Source of the DNA: Pseudomonadota bacterium
Lineage (GTDB): Bacteria; Pseudomonadota; Alphaproteobacteria; Micavibrionales; Micavibrionaceae
Direction of reading: 5' to 3'
Assembly: GCA_029558635.1 (NCBI GenBank)
Contig: JAKQEE010000416.1
Location: 62,001 to 126,000, forward strand
DNA: 64,000 bases
In this document: positions 48,241 to 55,502 of the stretch, one piece after another
How positions within the stretch are numbered: the first letter of the stretch is position 1
Layout of the letters: the number at the start of each line of letters is the position of its first letter
Notes under the pieces: generated by a model
The model's input: the letters and a program-made list of their open reading frames with translations, nothing else
What the model was told of the DNA's origin: nothing
Databases searched by the model: none
Program-made: the position numbers and the translations under genes

Positions 48241-48660
48241 ATGAAACTCTTTGATTTTATATTCAAAATTACCGGGGCGCAAAGTCAGGTTCACATCTGG
48301 TTTGTCACCGCTTTTTCCAGCGCGAAAAAGGTCGGTACGGATCAGTTGGGCAACACCTATTATGAAGCCAAAGCACGCAAAGGCTACAATCACCCGCGTC
48401 GCTGGGTGATGTATAAAGGCGATCCGGAGCCAAGCACCGTTCCACCCGAATGGCATGGCTGGCTGCATTACCAGACGGATGCAATCCCGAGCGCAGCCGA
48501 ACAATCCTATCGCCGTGAATGGCAAAAAGCGCCGCGCGCAAATATGACAGGAACAACCGCAGCCTACCATCCTGCGGGCCACTTGTTAAAAGGGGGGCGC
48601 CGCGATGCGGCCACGGGTGACTACGAAGCGTGGGTTCCTCCCGCGGCAAAATCGAATTAA
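48241..48660 (+). CDS. NADH:ubiquinone oxidoreductase 17.2-kDa subunit homologue (NDUFA12 family)
   Basis: A 139-residue homologue of the mitochondrial complex I accessory subunit NDUFA12/B17.2. I see GTDQLGNTYYEAKARKGYNHPRRWVMYKGDPEPSTVPPEWHGWLHYQTD, the strongly conserved family segment, in shorter words the GNxYYE, RRWVxYxG and PPEWHxWLH motifs. Start at 48241; an in-frame start 18 codons upstream is not family-like. It heads the NDUFA12-mlaD-DUF2155 run seen in many alphaproteobacteria. Confidence 0.93.
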   Translation: MKLFDFIFKITGAQSQVHIWFVTAFSSAKKVGTDQLGNTYYEAKARKGYNHPRRWVMYKGDPEPSTVPPEWHGWLHYQTDAIPSAAEQSYRREWQKAPRANMTGTTAAYHPAGHLLKGGRRDAATGDYEAWVPPAAKSN

Positions 48661-48673
48661 GGGAGTCTAGAGA

Positions 48674-49261
48674 ATGTCACGCAGTGTTGTTGAAACAGTA
48701 TTGGGCGCATTTGTTTTGGTCGGCGCTCTGATCTTTTTGGTCTTCAGCTACAGCGAAGGTGATGCTGGTACGGTCAGCGGTTATAAAATCTCCGCGAACT
48801 TTTCAGGCATAGGTGGATTAAAGGTCGGAGACGAAGTTCAGGTCAGCGGCGTCAAGGTTGGTCAGGTCGCCAAAATCGAACTGGACTCGAAACAATACCT
48901 CGCCAAGGTCACGATGGAAATTGACAAGAATGTCGAGGTTCCCGATGACACTGTGGCCCTCATCAGCAGTCAAAGTCTGCTCGGTGGAAAATATATGGCT
49001 CTCGAACCCGGCGGATCGCCGGACATGCTCGAAGACGGTGGCGAAGTCACATTTACACAGGCTCCTCAAAATCTGGAAGAATTGTTGGGCAAGTTCATCT
49101 TCTCCGCAAGCAACAAATCGGAAGCCGCAACGACGGATGCGACTCCCGCTCCGGCGCCTGCACCTGCACCCGCTCCCGCTCCCGCAGTTGAGGCCCCTTC
49201 TGAAGAAGAAGCAGCACCGTCGGTTGATGAAGCTGTCCCAGCGGAACCTCAAGCGGAATAA
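48674..49261 (+). CDS. mlaD: MlaD-family outer-membrane lipid asymmetry protein
   Basis: Substrate-binding lipid-transfer protein with an MCE domain. The 195-residue protein has an N-terminal membrane anchor (VVETVLGAFVLVGALIFLVFSY), then MCE: YKISANFSGIGGLKVGDEVQVSGVKVGQV, VALISSQSLLGGKYMALEPGG. The C-terminal tail is an Ala-Pro repeat (six AP units) plus an acidic stretch, longer than usual. mlaE and mlaF are not beside it. Its stop overlaps the start of the DUF2155 gene by one base. Confidence 0.93.
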   Translation: MSRSVVETVLGAFVLVGALIFLVFSYSEGDAGTVSGYKISANFSGIGGLKVGDEVQVSGVKVGQVAKIELDSKQYLAKVTMEIDKNVEVPDDTVALISSQSLLGGKYMALEPGGSPDMLEDGGEVTFTQAPQNLEELLGKFIFSASNKSEAATTDATPAPAPAPAPAPAPAVEAPSEEEAAPSVDEAVPAEPQAE

Positions 49262-49923
49262 TGAAAAAAACGTTCAAGTCTTTTATTCTCTCGGCGCTCG
49301 CTTCTATCTGTCTATTGGGAAGTGTTGGTGATGCAAACGCCCTGACCTACGAAGAATACCCGACCATCCGACTTCGCTCTCTTGATAAGATCACAGCGCG
49401 CACGCTGACCTTCGACGCGCAGGTGGGGACCGTTATCAAATTTGGTGATATCTACATCAAGATTCTTGCCTGCCGCAAACCTCCCGCTGTCGAAAAAACC
49501 GAAAGCGCTGCCTTCCTCCAGATTTGGGAAGTCGATAAGACCAAAGAGCAATCGCGCTGGATTTTTTCCGGCTGGATGTTTGCGTCGTCACCATCTCTCT
49601 CCGGTATGGACCATCCGGTCTACGATGTTTGGGCCATTGATTGTCTGGGCAAAGACCCTGACCAACCTCTTCCGCCGACCGAGCCGTCAAGCGAAAAACC
49701 GCTACAAGGTGAAGGTGAAGTCAGCGCCGATCAAATTAAGGAGCCCGAAGCCGCACCAGAACAGACTCTGGATACCCAACCGGAACCAACGCCTCCACCC
49801 TCGGAACAACCCGCACCGGAAACTGAAACTTCGCTAGAGGATGAGGCGCAGCCGCAGGAAACCACCCCCGAACAACAGCCGGAACAAAAACCCGAACCCG
49901 AATCTTTTGACGGAATTTATTAG
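49261..49923 (+). CDS. DUF2155-domain periplasmic protein
   Basis: A 220-residue protein with a signal peptide (MKKTFKSFILSALASICLLGSVGDANA), a conserved DUF2155 core (RLRSLDKITARTLTFDAQVGTVIKFG, ILACRKPPAVEKTES, AFLQIWEV, WIFSGWMFASSPSLSGMDHPVYDVWAIDC) and a Glu/Pro/Gln-rich low-complexity tail of about 75 residues. Function unknown; it accompanies mlaD in many alphaproteobacteria. aat, which often follows, is missing. Confidence 0.9.
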   Translation: MKKTFKSFILSALASICLLGSVGDANALTYEEYPTIRLRSLDKITARTLTFDAQVGTVIKFGDIYIKILACRKPPAVEKTESAAFLQIWEVDKTKEQSRWIFSGWMFASSPSLSGMDHPVYDVWAIDCLGKDPDQPLPPTEPSSEKPLQGEGEVSADQIKEPEAAPEQTLDTQPEPTPPPSEQPAPETETSLEDEAQPQETTPEQQPEQKPEPESFDGIY

Positions 49924-49937
49924 AAAAGAAGAAGTGA

Positions 49938-49989
49938 GAACAAAATAAGAACTTTTTCCTTGACAAAAAGAACAAAGTAAGAACATACT
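49938..49989 (+). promoter_or_regulatory. Strong promoter with two LexA-type SOS boxes
   Basis: TTGACA (49960-49965), 18 bp, CATACT (49984-49989) forms the promoter. Two copies of GAAC-N7-GAAC, the alphaproteobacterial LexA box, flank and overlap it: GAACAAAATAAGAAC at 49938-49952 and GAACAAAGTAAGAAC at 49970-49984. The first ends 7 bp before the -35; the second lies between -35 and -10 and touches the -10. Both would be blocked by bound LexA. Confidence 0.78.
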
Positions 49990-49996
49990 GATCTCG

Positions 49997-50110
49997 AAAC
50001 GCCAGAATTGTGTGTTTTGTTGCTGTCTCCCGAATTTTCCCGTTCGGGGCAGGAAGGTTTCCCGTTTGACTTGCGCCGCTTCCCTTATCGGGGGCGGCGC
50101 GATTTTTTTT
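49997..50110 (+). ncRNA. Predicted SOS-controlled leader or small RNA
   Basis: Transcription from the promoter at 49960-49989 would start near 49997. A hairpin CCCGAA (50029-50034)/TTCGGG (50043-50048) is followed by the terminator at 50073-50110, giving a transcript of about 110 bases. It may be a stand-alone small RNA or a leader controlling read-through into the gene at 50128. Confidence 0.4.
50073..50110 (+). terminator. Intrinsic terminator ahead of the gene at 50128
   Basis: GCGCCGC (50073-50079) pairs with GCGGCGC (50094-50100), with an inner CCC/GGG; A and then T8 (50103-50110) follow. It lies between the SOS promoter and the ribosome site of the next gene, so it would end most transcripts unless it is bypassed. 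Confidence 0.8.
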
Positions 50111-50127
50111 GAAAAGGAGAAAAAGAA

Positions 50128-50463
50128 ATGCCCACCCTGATGCCAACCGATCAGAACAACAACCCTATCCCCGCCTTGAGACTAAAGGATGCCGGCTCGC
50201 ATAAAATCACCGCCACCGCAACTTCGGCCCGAAACAGCACGGCCTTTGATGCGGAAACGCAAATCGTTTCGCTTTATGCGACGGTTGGGGTCTATATCAA
50301 ATTCGGAACATCGACTGTGACCGCAACAACCTCTGACCATTATTTTCCGGCGGGGGTTTATTACGATTTTGCAATCGGCGGTGACGGATCCGCTCACAAA
50401 ACCCATATGGCCGTCTTGCGCGAATCGACCGATGGAACGGTTTATATTTCCGAAAAGCTCTAA
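50128..50463 (+). CDS. Small SOS-linked protein resembling phage virion proteins, 111 aa
   Basis: The 111-residue protein has no signal peptide and is Thr/Ala-rich and beta-strand-like: HKITATATSARNSTAFDA, YATVGVYIKFGTS, FPAGVYYDFAIGG, MAVLRESTDGTVYISE. From memory this pattern is common in small structural or decoration-type proteins of tailed phages, with the SARNSTAF motif, but I cannot confirm by search. AAAGGAGA is an excellent ribosome site. No other phage gene is nearby. It converges on recR, overlapping by 4 bp. Confidence 0.75.
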   Translation: MPTLMPTDQNNNPIPALRLKDAGSHKITATATSARNSTAFDAETQIVSLYATVGVYIKFGTSTVTATTSDHYFPAGVYYDFAIGGDGSAHKTHMAVLRESTDGTVYISEKL

Positions 50464-51050
50464 CCTCTGGCCTGAAAAGCGGTGAGGATTGTCCCGTCAT
50501 CGAGATAATCCAACTCGCCGCCGATCGGCATGCCATGAGCCAGACGGCTGACCGGAATGTTGTAATCGGTCAGCATATCCATGACCACATGCGCGGTGGC
50601 CTGCCCGTCGACAGTGGCAGGCAGTGCGAGAATGATTTCCCGGGGGGGAGTGTCTTTCACGCGGGTCTGAAGAGTGGACAGGTTGAGATGATCGGGACCG
50701 ATCCCGTCAAGGGCGGATAACACCCCTCCCAAAACGTGATATGTTCCGCGAAATCCGCCTGTGCGCTCGATGGCCCACAAATCGGTGAGGGTCGCCACGA
50801 TACAGATCAAGCTTTTATCACGCGCCGGATCGCTGCAGACGCGGCATGGCGACGTATCGTCAAGTGCCCCGCACACCGGACAGGTCTTGATCTGCGCGGC
50901 TGCCTCTTCCATTGCGTTGATCAGAGGCAATAACATCTCGTCTTTTTTGGTGATAAGGGTAAGAGCCGCCCGCCGTGCTGAACGTGGGCCCAGCCCGGGC
51001 AACACTGCCAGGCGGCGAATCAAATGCGCCAACGGCCCGTCATCTTTCAT
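50460..51050 (-). CDS. recR: Recombination protein RecR
   Basis: Zinc-finger Toprim protein of the RecFOR gap-repair pathway. The 196-residue protein has the helix-hairpin-helix VLPGLGPRSARRAALTLI, the Cys4 zinc finger CPVCGALDDTSPCRVC, and the Toprim core (ICIVATLTDLWAIERTG; ILALPATVDGQATAHVV). It starts at 51050, overlapping the upstream reductase gene by 11 bp. The usual dnaX and ybaB neighbours are absent. Confidence 0.96.
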   Translation of the reverse strand: MKDDGPLAHLIRRLAVLPGLGPRSARRAALTLITKKDEMLLPLINAMEEAAAQIKTCPVCGALDDTSPCRVCSDPARDKSLICIVATLTDLWAIERTGGFRGTYHVLGGVLSALDGIGPDHLNLSTLQTRVKDTPPREIILALPATVDGQATAHVVMDMLTDYNIPVSRLAHGMPIGGELDYLDDGTILTAFQARG

Positions 51051-51771
51051 GAGGGACCTCTTTCGGAAGAGGCAAAGGAAATTCCTGCAAATCGGAATGG
51101 ATAAAATCCGGGTGAACGCCAAACGACAACGCCAGATCCTGTGTATGCCGCATCATCTCGACCGGACCGGAACAATAAAGACGCAGCATGGAAAAATCAT
51201 CCCGCTGGCTCAAGGCCACATCGCCAACCAAACCATGGGCAATCCCACCCTCTTCGTCATGCGACAAAACCGGAGAATAGGAGAGCGAGGGAAAAATATG
51301 CGTCAACTCTTCCAGTTTTTGATGCGCGTAAAGATCGGACTTCGACCGTCCGCCGTGATAAATCATCACCGGACGCTCCGGCGCATCGATCAATGCCTGC
51401 TCCATAATAGCCAGCAAAGGTGCCAGACCCGTTCCACCCGCCACCAGCAATAACGGATGCGTACAGTCGGCCTGATACAAACATCCGCCGCCATACCCTG
51501 AAATCGGAATGACATCTCCGGTTTTCAGTTCACTGGTGGCATAGGCTCCGGCCCCGCTATGCCCGCTACGAACATGAAATTCCAACGTATGACCGTTGGC
51601 GGCGTTGGCCACCGAATAGGGACGCGGTGAAAAGGATGGAAATTCCAACAATGCGTATTGTCCGGCATGGTGCAACGGGAACGGATCACCGGTCGGTTCA
51701 AATCTGAGAATCCTCACCCCATTGGGGGTGGGGTCGGACGCAAATGCAAGTCGGCCTTCAAAAGAAATCAT
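51040..51771 (-). CDS. Ferredoxin-reductase-type flavin/NAD(P)H oxidoreductase
   Basis: A 243-residue FNR-superfamily protein. Visible are the FAD strand with RPYSVANAANG (Arg-x-Tyr-Ser), LEFHVRSGHSGAGAYA, the NAD(P)-site VAGGTGLAPLLAIMEQAL, and LYCSGPVEMM near the C terminus. No iron-sulphur domain, so it is a Fre/Fpr-type single-chain enzyme. Partner and donor unknown. Its end overlaps recR, indicating an operon. Confidence 0.85.
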   Translation of the reverse strand: MISFEGRLAFASDPTPNGVRILRFEPTGDPFPLHHAGQYALLEFPSFSPRPYSVANAANGHTLEFHVRSGHSGAGAYATSELKTGDVIPISGYGGGCLYQADCTHPLLLVAGGTGLAPLLAIMEQALIDAPERPVMIYHGGRSKSDLYAHQKLEELTHIFPSLSYSPVLSHDEEGGIAHGLVGDVALSQRDDFSMLRLYCSGPVEMMRHTQDLALSFGVHPDFIHSDLQEFPLPLPKEVPHER

Positions 51772-51810
51772 GTATAAGGATTTAGGATATTTAAGGAGAG
51801 AGCGGAAGCC

Positions 51811-52995
51811 CTAAAAATCGATCAGCATCGTGCGGGACAGGCCAAATCCGTTAAAATCGCTCCGGCAGGCATTGGTATAGGCCCCCGAAAGACCGACAAC
51901 GATCCAGTCGCCTTCGGCAACATAATCTGGGAGCATAAACGGCCCCTTCATCATATCAAGCGAATCGCAGGTCGGCCCACAAAAACGGAATTCCTCGCAT
52001 TTTTCCGACGGGACGACAAAATCGGGATGTTTTGGAACCAGATGAACGGGAAAACGTACCGCACCTTGCCATTTTGCTGCCTCTACCAGCCCGCCATAAA
52101 CCCCGTCATTGAGGTAAAGGGCTTTGTCTTTCCGTTGTTCAACTCGAACAACCAGCAATCCAGCCTCGGCGGTCAGCGCCCGCCCCGGCTCGCAATAAAA
52201 CGGCAGGTCTTCCAGATGATGATCCTGCACAGCTTGGCGGATGACATCCATAAAGGCGGATAGCGGCGCAACCTCCTGCCCCGGATAGGGCGCAGGAAAA
52301 CCTCCCCCGACATCGAGCGCATCAACTTTAACGCCAGCGCGGCGGATAACCTCGGCCGCCAGAGCAATGCCGCGCGCAAAAACATCCACATTAGTCGATT
52401 GCGTTCCCGGATGGAACATCAACCCAAGCTTTGAACAAACCAGTCTGGCTTCATGTAATAGGAATGCCGCCCCCTTGGGTGTTGCGCCGAACTTGGCTGA
52501 GAAATCAACCGTCGCCTCTTTGTTTTTGGGCAACGCCAAACGCACAAAGATTTCAAGATCATTTGCCAACTGCGTTTCATGAACGATCTTGTGCAGCTCA
52601 TCAATTGTATCGGTCACGAAAACGCGCACGCCGTGATCGAAATAGGCCTCGCGGATGGCCTCGCGAGATTTTACCGTATGCATAAAATGGATTCGTGCAT
52701 CAGGAACCAGCCGTCGGACCAGTCGCACCTCATCAATCGAGGCGGCATCGAATGTAGTAATGCCTGCTTCGGCCAGAGTGATAATGACACCTTCGTCGGG
52801 ATTGCATTTAACTGCATACATCACCGTTCCTGAAAACTGGGATAAAAAATCGTGCGCCTTTTGCGTGAGTACAGGACGGCGAAACAGATGAACCGGATGG
52901 GCAGGATGAATCTTGTGAACGAGCTTCTCGACACGGGATGAAACATCCCGTTCAAGGGCAGGCGTAGAAAAGACAATCGGTCCAGTCACCCGCAA
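51811..52995 (-). CDS. Ornithine/lysine-type decarboxylase (fold-III PLP enzyme)
   Basis: A 394-residue alanine-racemase-fold decarboxylase. Signatures are VMYAVKCNPDEG (PLP lysine), VRLALPKNKEATVDFSAKFGA, LMFHPGTQ, the phosphate-binding VDALDVGGGFPAPYPG, YCEPGRALTAEAGLLV and FCGPTCDSLDMM with the catalytic Cys. This matches eukaryote-like ODCs also found in alphaproteobacteria; ornithine versus lysine specificity is unclear. It would supply putrescine or cadaverine. Confidence 0.92.
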   Translation of the reverse strand: MRVTGPIVFSTPALERDVSSRVEKLVHKIHPAHPVHLFRRPVLTQKAHDFLSQFSGTVMYAVKCNPDEGVIITLAEAGITTFDAASIDEVRLVRRLVPDARIHFMHTVKSREAIREAYFDHGVRVFVTDTIDELHKIVHETQLANDLEIFVRLALPKNKEATVDFSAKFGATPKGAAFLLHEARLVCSKLGLMFHPGTQSTNVDVFARGIALAAEVIRRAGVKVDALDVGGGFPAPYPGQEVAPLSAFMDVIRQAVQDHHLEDLPFYCEPGRALTAEAGLLVVRVEQRKDKALYLNDGVYGGLVEAAKWQGAVRFPVHLVPKHPDFVVPSEKCEEFRFCGPTCDSLDMMKGPFMLPDYVAEGDWIVVGLSGAYTNACRSDFNGFGLSRTMLIDF

Positions 52996-53046
52996 ACTCC
53001 TGTTGCCAGTTCATTCTAGGAAAGAGTCATTAAAACGGAATTAAGA

Positions 53047-53271
53047 TTACTGAAGAGTAACGGCGTCCAGATCGTTCTGTCTGGCCAGTACCACGGCCCC
53101 TTCGAGTGAATCGACCAGAGTAAGCGCCGTCCCGTCAGCGGCATGCAGCGCATAAGCCTGACGGTCCTGAATCATGACCGGGCGGACATAAGCTACATGC
53201 CCCATCCCGAGAGCCTGAAAAGCCTGAGGGGAAAGATGTCTTAAAATATCGGATGTATGTTCAGTTTTCAT
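53047..53271 (-). CDS. DUF1150-family protein
   Basis: A 74-residue protein matching the DUF1150 family: AFQALGMGHVAYVRPV, YALHAADGTALTLVDSLEGAVVLARQNDLD. It stands directly downstream of the Hsp20 gene, the standard alphaproteobacterial pair, with an 80-bp gap. Function unknown, probably in the heat response. Confidence 0.88.
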   Translation of the reverse strand: MKTEHTSDILRHLSPQAFQALGMGHVAYVRPVMIQDRQAYALHAADGTALTLVDSLEGAVVLARQNDLDAVTLQ

Positions 53272-53351
53272 GGAACGACCAACCTCTATAGAATTAATAC
53301 TACCACCATTGGGAACGAAAAGCCCCGAAAAAATCCTGAAAATCGAAGAAA

Positions 53352-53822
53352 TTATGAATCGATTTCCACGGCCTTTTGCGTGATCTGTTTGTTGATGGGC
53401 GCCATTGACCCGCCATTGCGGATTTCGATCTTGCGTGCTGTCGACTCAGGCGCAACCCGCTTCATGTCGATATGCAGCAACCCGTTATCAAGGCTGGCCC
53501 CCAGAACCTCGATTCCATCGGCCAGAATAAAGGACCGCTGGAACTGGCGGGCGGCAATCCCGCGGTGAAGGAACACACGCTCGCCTTCTTCGCGCTGGTG
53601 ACCGCGGATCGTCAACTGGTTTTGTTCAATTTCAACATCGAGATCGTCCATGGTAAATCCGGCCACGGCCAGAGTAATGCGCAAACCCTCGTCGCCGACT
53701 TGTTCGATGTTATAGGGGGGGTAGCCCTCTTGGGTTTTCTTGACGCGGTCAAGCGTACGTTCGAACTGGTCGAATCCTAGAAACAACGGAGAATCAAATA
53801 GGGAAAGCCTTGTGGATGTCAT
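53352..53822 (-). CDS. Small heat shock protein Hsp20 (IbpA family)
   Basis: A 156-residue alpha-crystallin-domain chaperone that holds unfolding proteins. The crystallin domain spans about residues 36-130 (PPYNIEQVGDEGLRITLAVAGF; LTIRGHQREE; VFLHRGIAARQFQRSF; ILADGIEVLGASLDNGLLHIDM) with the C-terminal ARKIEI motif (I-x-I-type). A ROSE-like hairpin covers its ribosome site. Confidence 0.94.
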   Translation of the reverse strand: MTSTRLSLFDSPLFLGFDQFERTLDRVKKTQEGYPPYNIEQVGDEGLRITLAVAGFTMDDLDVEIEQNQLTIRGHQREEGERVFLHRGIAARQFQRSFILADGIEVLGASLDNGLLHIDMKRVAPESTARKIEIRNGGSMAPINKQITQKAVEIDS

Positions 53823-53850
53823 TTCGAACCCCTCTCTTGAGCAAGCTGAA
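53823..53850 (-). ncRNA. ROSE-like RNA thermometer in the Hsp20 5' leader
   Basis: In the minus-strand RNA the Shine-Dalgarno stretch GAGGGG pairs with an upstream CUUGCUC across a short AAGA loop (bases 53829-53845). The pairs are C-G, U-G, U-G, a bulged G, then C-G, U-A, C-G. This UUGCU-with-bulged-G opposite the Shine-Dalgarno is the hallmark of ROSE elements, which melt on warming. Further hairpins may lie upstream. Confidence 0.6.
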
Positions 53851-54084
53851 CTTTCCGGCAGCCCGCCTTGTGCAGCACCGCCTATAGTTTCAGTATATAG
53901 AATTCAGGGAAGAAGAGTCCAGAGTTTTGAAAAAAGGATCACCGGATCACCAGATAACCGGAAAAAGCCTGCCATTCTGAATGTATGAAACGAGAGAAGA
54001 ATCTTCCTTTAAAAGCACCAAAAAGGAGATCCTTTGGGCATACCCTCAGAATGACACGTTCTTTCTGATTACCCGGTCATCCAG

Positions 54085-54273
54085 TTATCTTTGGTTCTTC
54101 ACGAAAACCCGGCCACAATATTGGCAGCTTACAGATGGTTCCCCGTCAAAGGCATAATAAACCACCGGATGCCCCAAAGCTCCGCCACCACCATTGCACT
54201 GGACTTCCGAGACATGGGAATCGACTGCAATCACTTCAGGGGAGGTCATCGAGGGGGTGGGCGTTGTGGTCAT
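54085..54273 (-). CDS. Zinc-finger (zf-CHCC) protein, NDUFS6-like
   Basis: A 62-residue protein with the pattern CNGGGGALGHPVVYYAF then CQYCGRVF: the Cys-His-Cys-Cys zinc motif of the complex I subunit NDUFS6 family. The first 24 residues are Thr/Pro-rich. With the NDUFA12 homologue at 48241 it is the second complex I accessory-type protein in the window. Confidence 0.85.
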   Translation of the reverse strand: MTTTPTPSMTSPEVIAVDSHVSEVQCNGGGGALGHPVVYYAFDGEPSVSCQYCGRVFVKNQR

Positions 54274-54371
54274 AACGGAAACTCCGGAATTAAGAAATTA
54301 TTCGCTTTCCTTTTATAAACTGGCCGGAGGAAAACGCCAATACCAATTGGCATAGACAGGAACGCTAAAAA

Positions 54372-54779
54372 ATGGCCAAAAGCGATTTGCCGGACCTTGG
54401 TGGAAGATTTCACGACAACATAGCCCTCAAGGGCCGCGAGGATAATTTTGTCATGGCCGAGGCGCTGGTGGCACCCGTCCTGGCCAGTTGGCGGGAATCC
54501 CTGTTTGCCCATGAATGGCTGCATCAGGATGGATCGATCCGCAAACCAGCCGAAATGAGCGAGAAAATGCGTCTCCGCCGCAAGACGGTCGAGGAACTGC
54601 TCGGAACGGATGCGGCGCTGGAACGTCCGGTTTTGGGAATCGGAATTCTGGATAATATTGAAATTGGAGCGGGCAGGGACCTGTTTTTGGCCTTGGCCGC
54701 CAAAGGAATAGACAGGATTCCGGTCCATATTCCCAAAAATCATATCGAGGATTTCCGCTTCTTTATTCGCCAAACCTGA
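54372..54779 (+). CDS. Hypothetical protein, 135 aa
   Basis: Not recognised. Soluble, helical, with a charged central region (EKMRLRRKTVEELLGTDAALERPVLGIGILDNIEIGAGRDLFLALAAKG). AGGAA precedes the ATG. It is followed 21 bp later by the pilin-like gene. The minus-strand frame covering the same bases looks like a shadow. Confidence 0.6.
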   Translation: MAKSDLPDLGGRFHDNIALKGREDNFVMAEALVAPVLASWRESLFAHEWLHQDGSIRKPAEMSEKMRLRRKTVEELLGTDAALERPVLGIGILDNIEIGAGRDLFLALAAKGIDRIPVHIPKNHIEDFRFFIRQT

Positions 54780-54800
54780 TTTTTCAGGTACAATATAGGG

Positions 54801-55502
54801 ATGAATGTTTCACACCCATCCCATCAGTCTTCCGAACGCGGTTCCGCGTTGATTTTTGTTCTCATCGCAGTTGTTTTGTTTGCAGCGCTGACCTATGCCA
54901 TCTCGCGGGGAGGCGATAGCGCTAGAAACCTGTCTCAGGAAAAGATCCGCCTCACCGCCTCTGAAATTATTGACACAGGCAACAGGGTGTCAGAAACGGT
55001 TTCTCGCCTGAAATTGCGAGGTGCCAGCGAAACGGAGATCAGTTTTGAATATAACGGCAACTACATAAATGCCGGATGCGCGACGGATACCTGCAAGGTT
55101 TTTGCCTTTGATGGCGGCGGCCTGGATTGGGAAACCCCGCCCGCAAGCAGCAATAGTGGCGAAGACTGGGGTTTTACCGGAGATTTGGCAATTACCAATG
55201 TCGGAACGGCATCGGCCGATCTGGTGATGATATTGCCGAACATATCACGTGATATATGCCATCGCATTAACGTGCTGTTGAATATTGAGGTAGAAACGGC
55301 AAATCCACCGATAGAAACGGGTACAAATACAGCAAATAAATTTACCGGCGTATACAACGGCGGCCCATCGACGATCACTCAGGCTGCGACCAATGGTAAA
55401 AAATCTGGATGCCTCAGAATGGAAGAACTAACCGGAACAGCAATTGACGGCGGCCCTATGATGGGAAAATACTCTTTTTATCAAGTTCTGGTGGCCAGAT
55501 AA
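54801..55502 (+). CDS. Pilin-like membrane protein 2 (paralogue of the 40266-40952 protein)
   Basis: A 233-residue protein. After a polar N terminus (MNVSHPSHQSSERG) a hydrophobic helix at about residues 15-34 (SALIFVLIAVVLFAALTYAI) is followed by an extracytoplasmic domain with four Cys (GCATDTCKVF, ISRDICHRI, KSGCLR). The end QVLVAR mirrors the VLMAR end of the earlier protein. A class III signal peptide is possible but not clear. It is convergent with the serralysin gene, which ends one base after its stop. Confidence 0.65.
   Translation: MNVSHPSHQSSERGSALIFVLIAVVLFAALTYAISRGGDSARNLSQEKIRLTASEIIDTGNRVSETVSRLKLRGASETEISFEYNGNYINAGCATDTCKVFAFDGGGLDWETPPASSNSGEDWGFTGDLAITNVGTASADLVMILPNISRDICHRINVLLNIEVETANPPIETGTNTANKFTGVYNGGPSTITQAATNGKKSGCLRMEELTGTAIDGGPMMGKYSFYQVLVAR

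Noticed and set aside
53935..53965. GGATCACC direct repeat near the Hsp20 upstream region
   Set aside because: Only two adjacent copies; could be chance and fits no known operator.
54270..54773. Minus-strand frame of 167 codons opposite the 54372 gene
   Set aside because: No ribosome site and composition typical of an antisense shadow; the plus frame has AGGAA and a helical protein.
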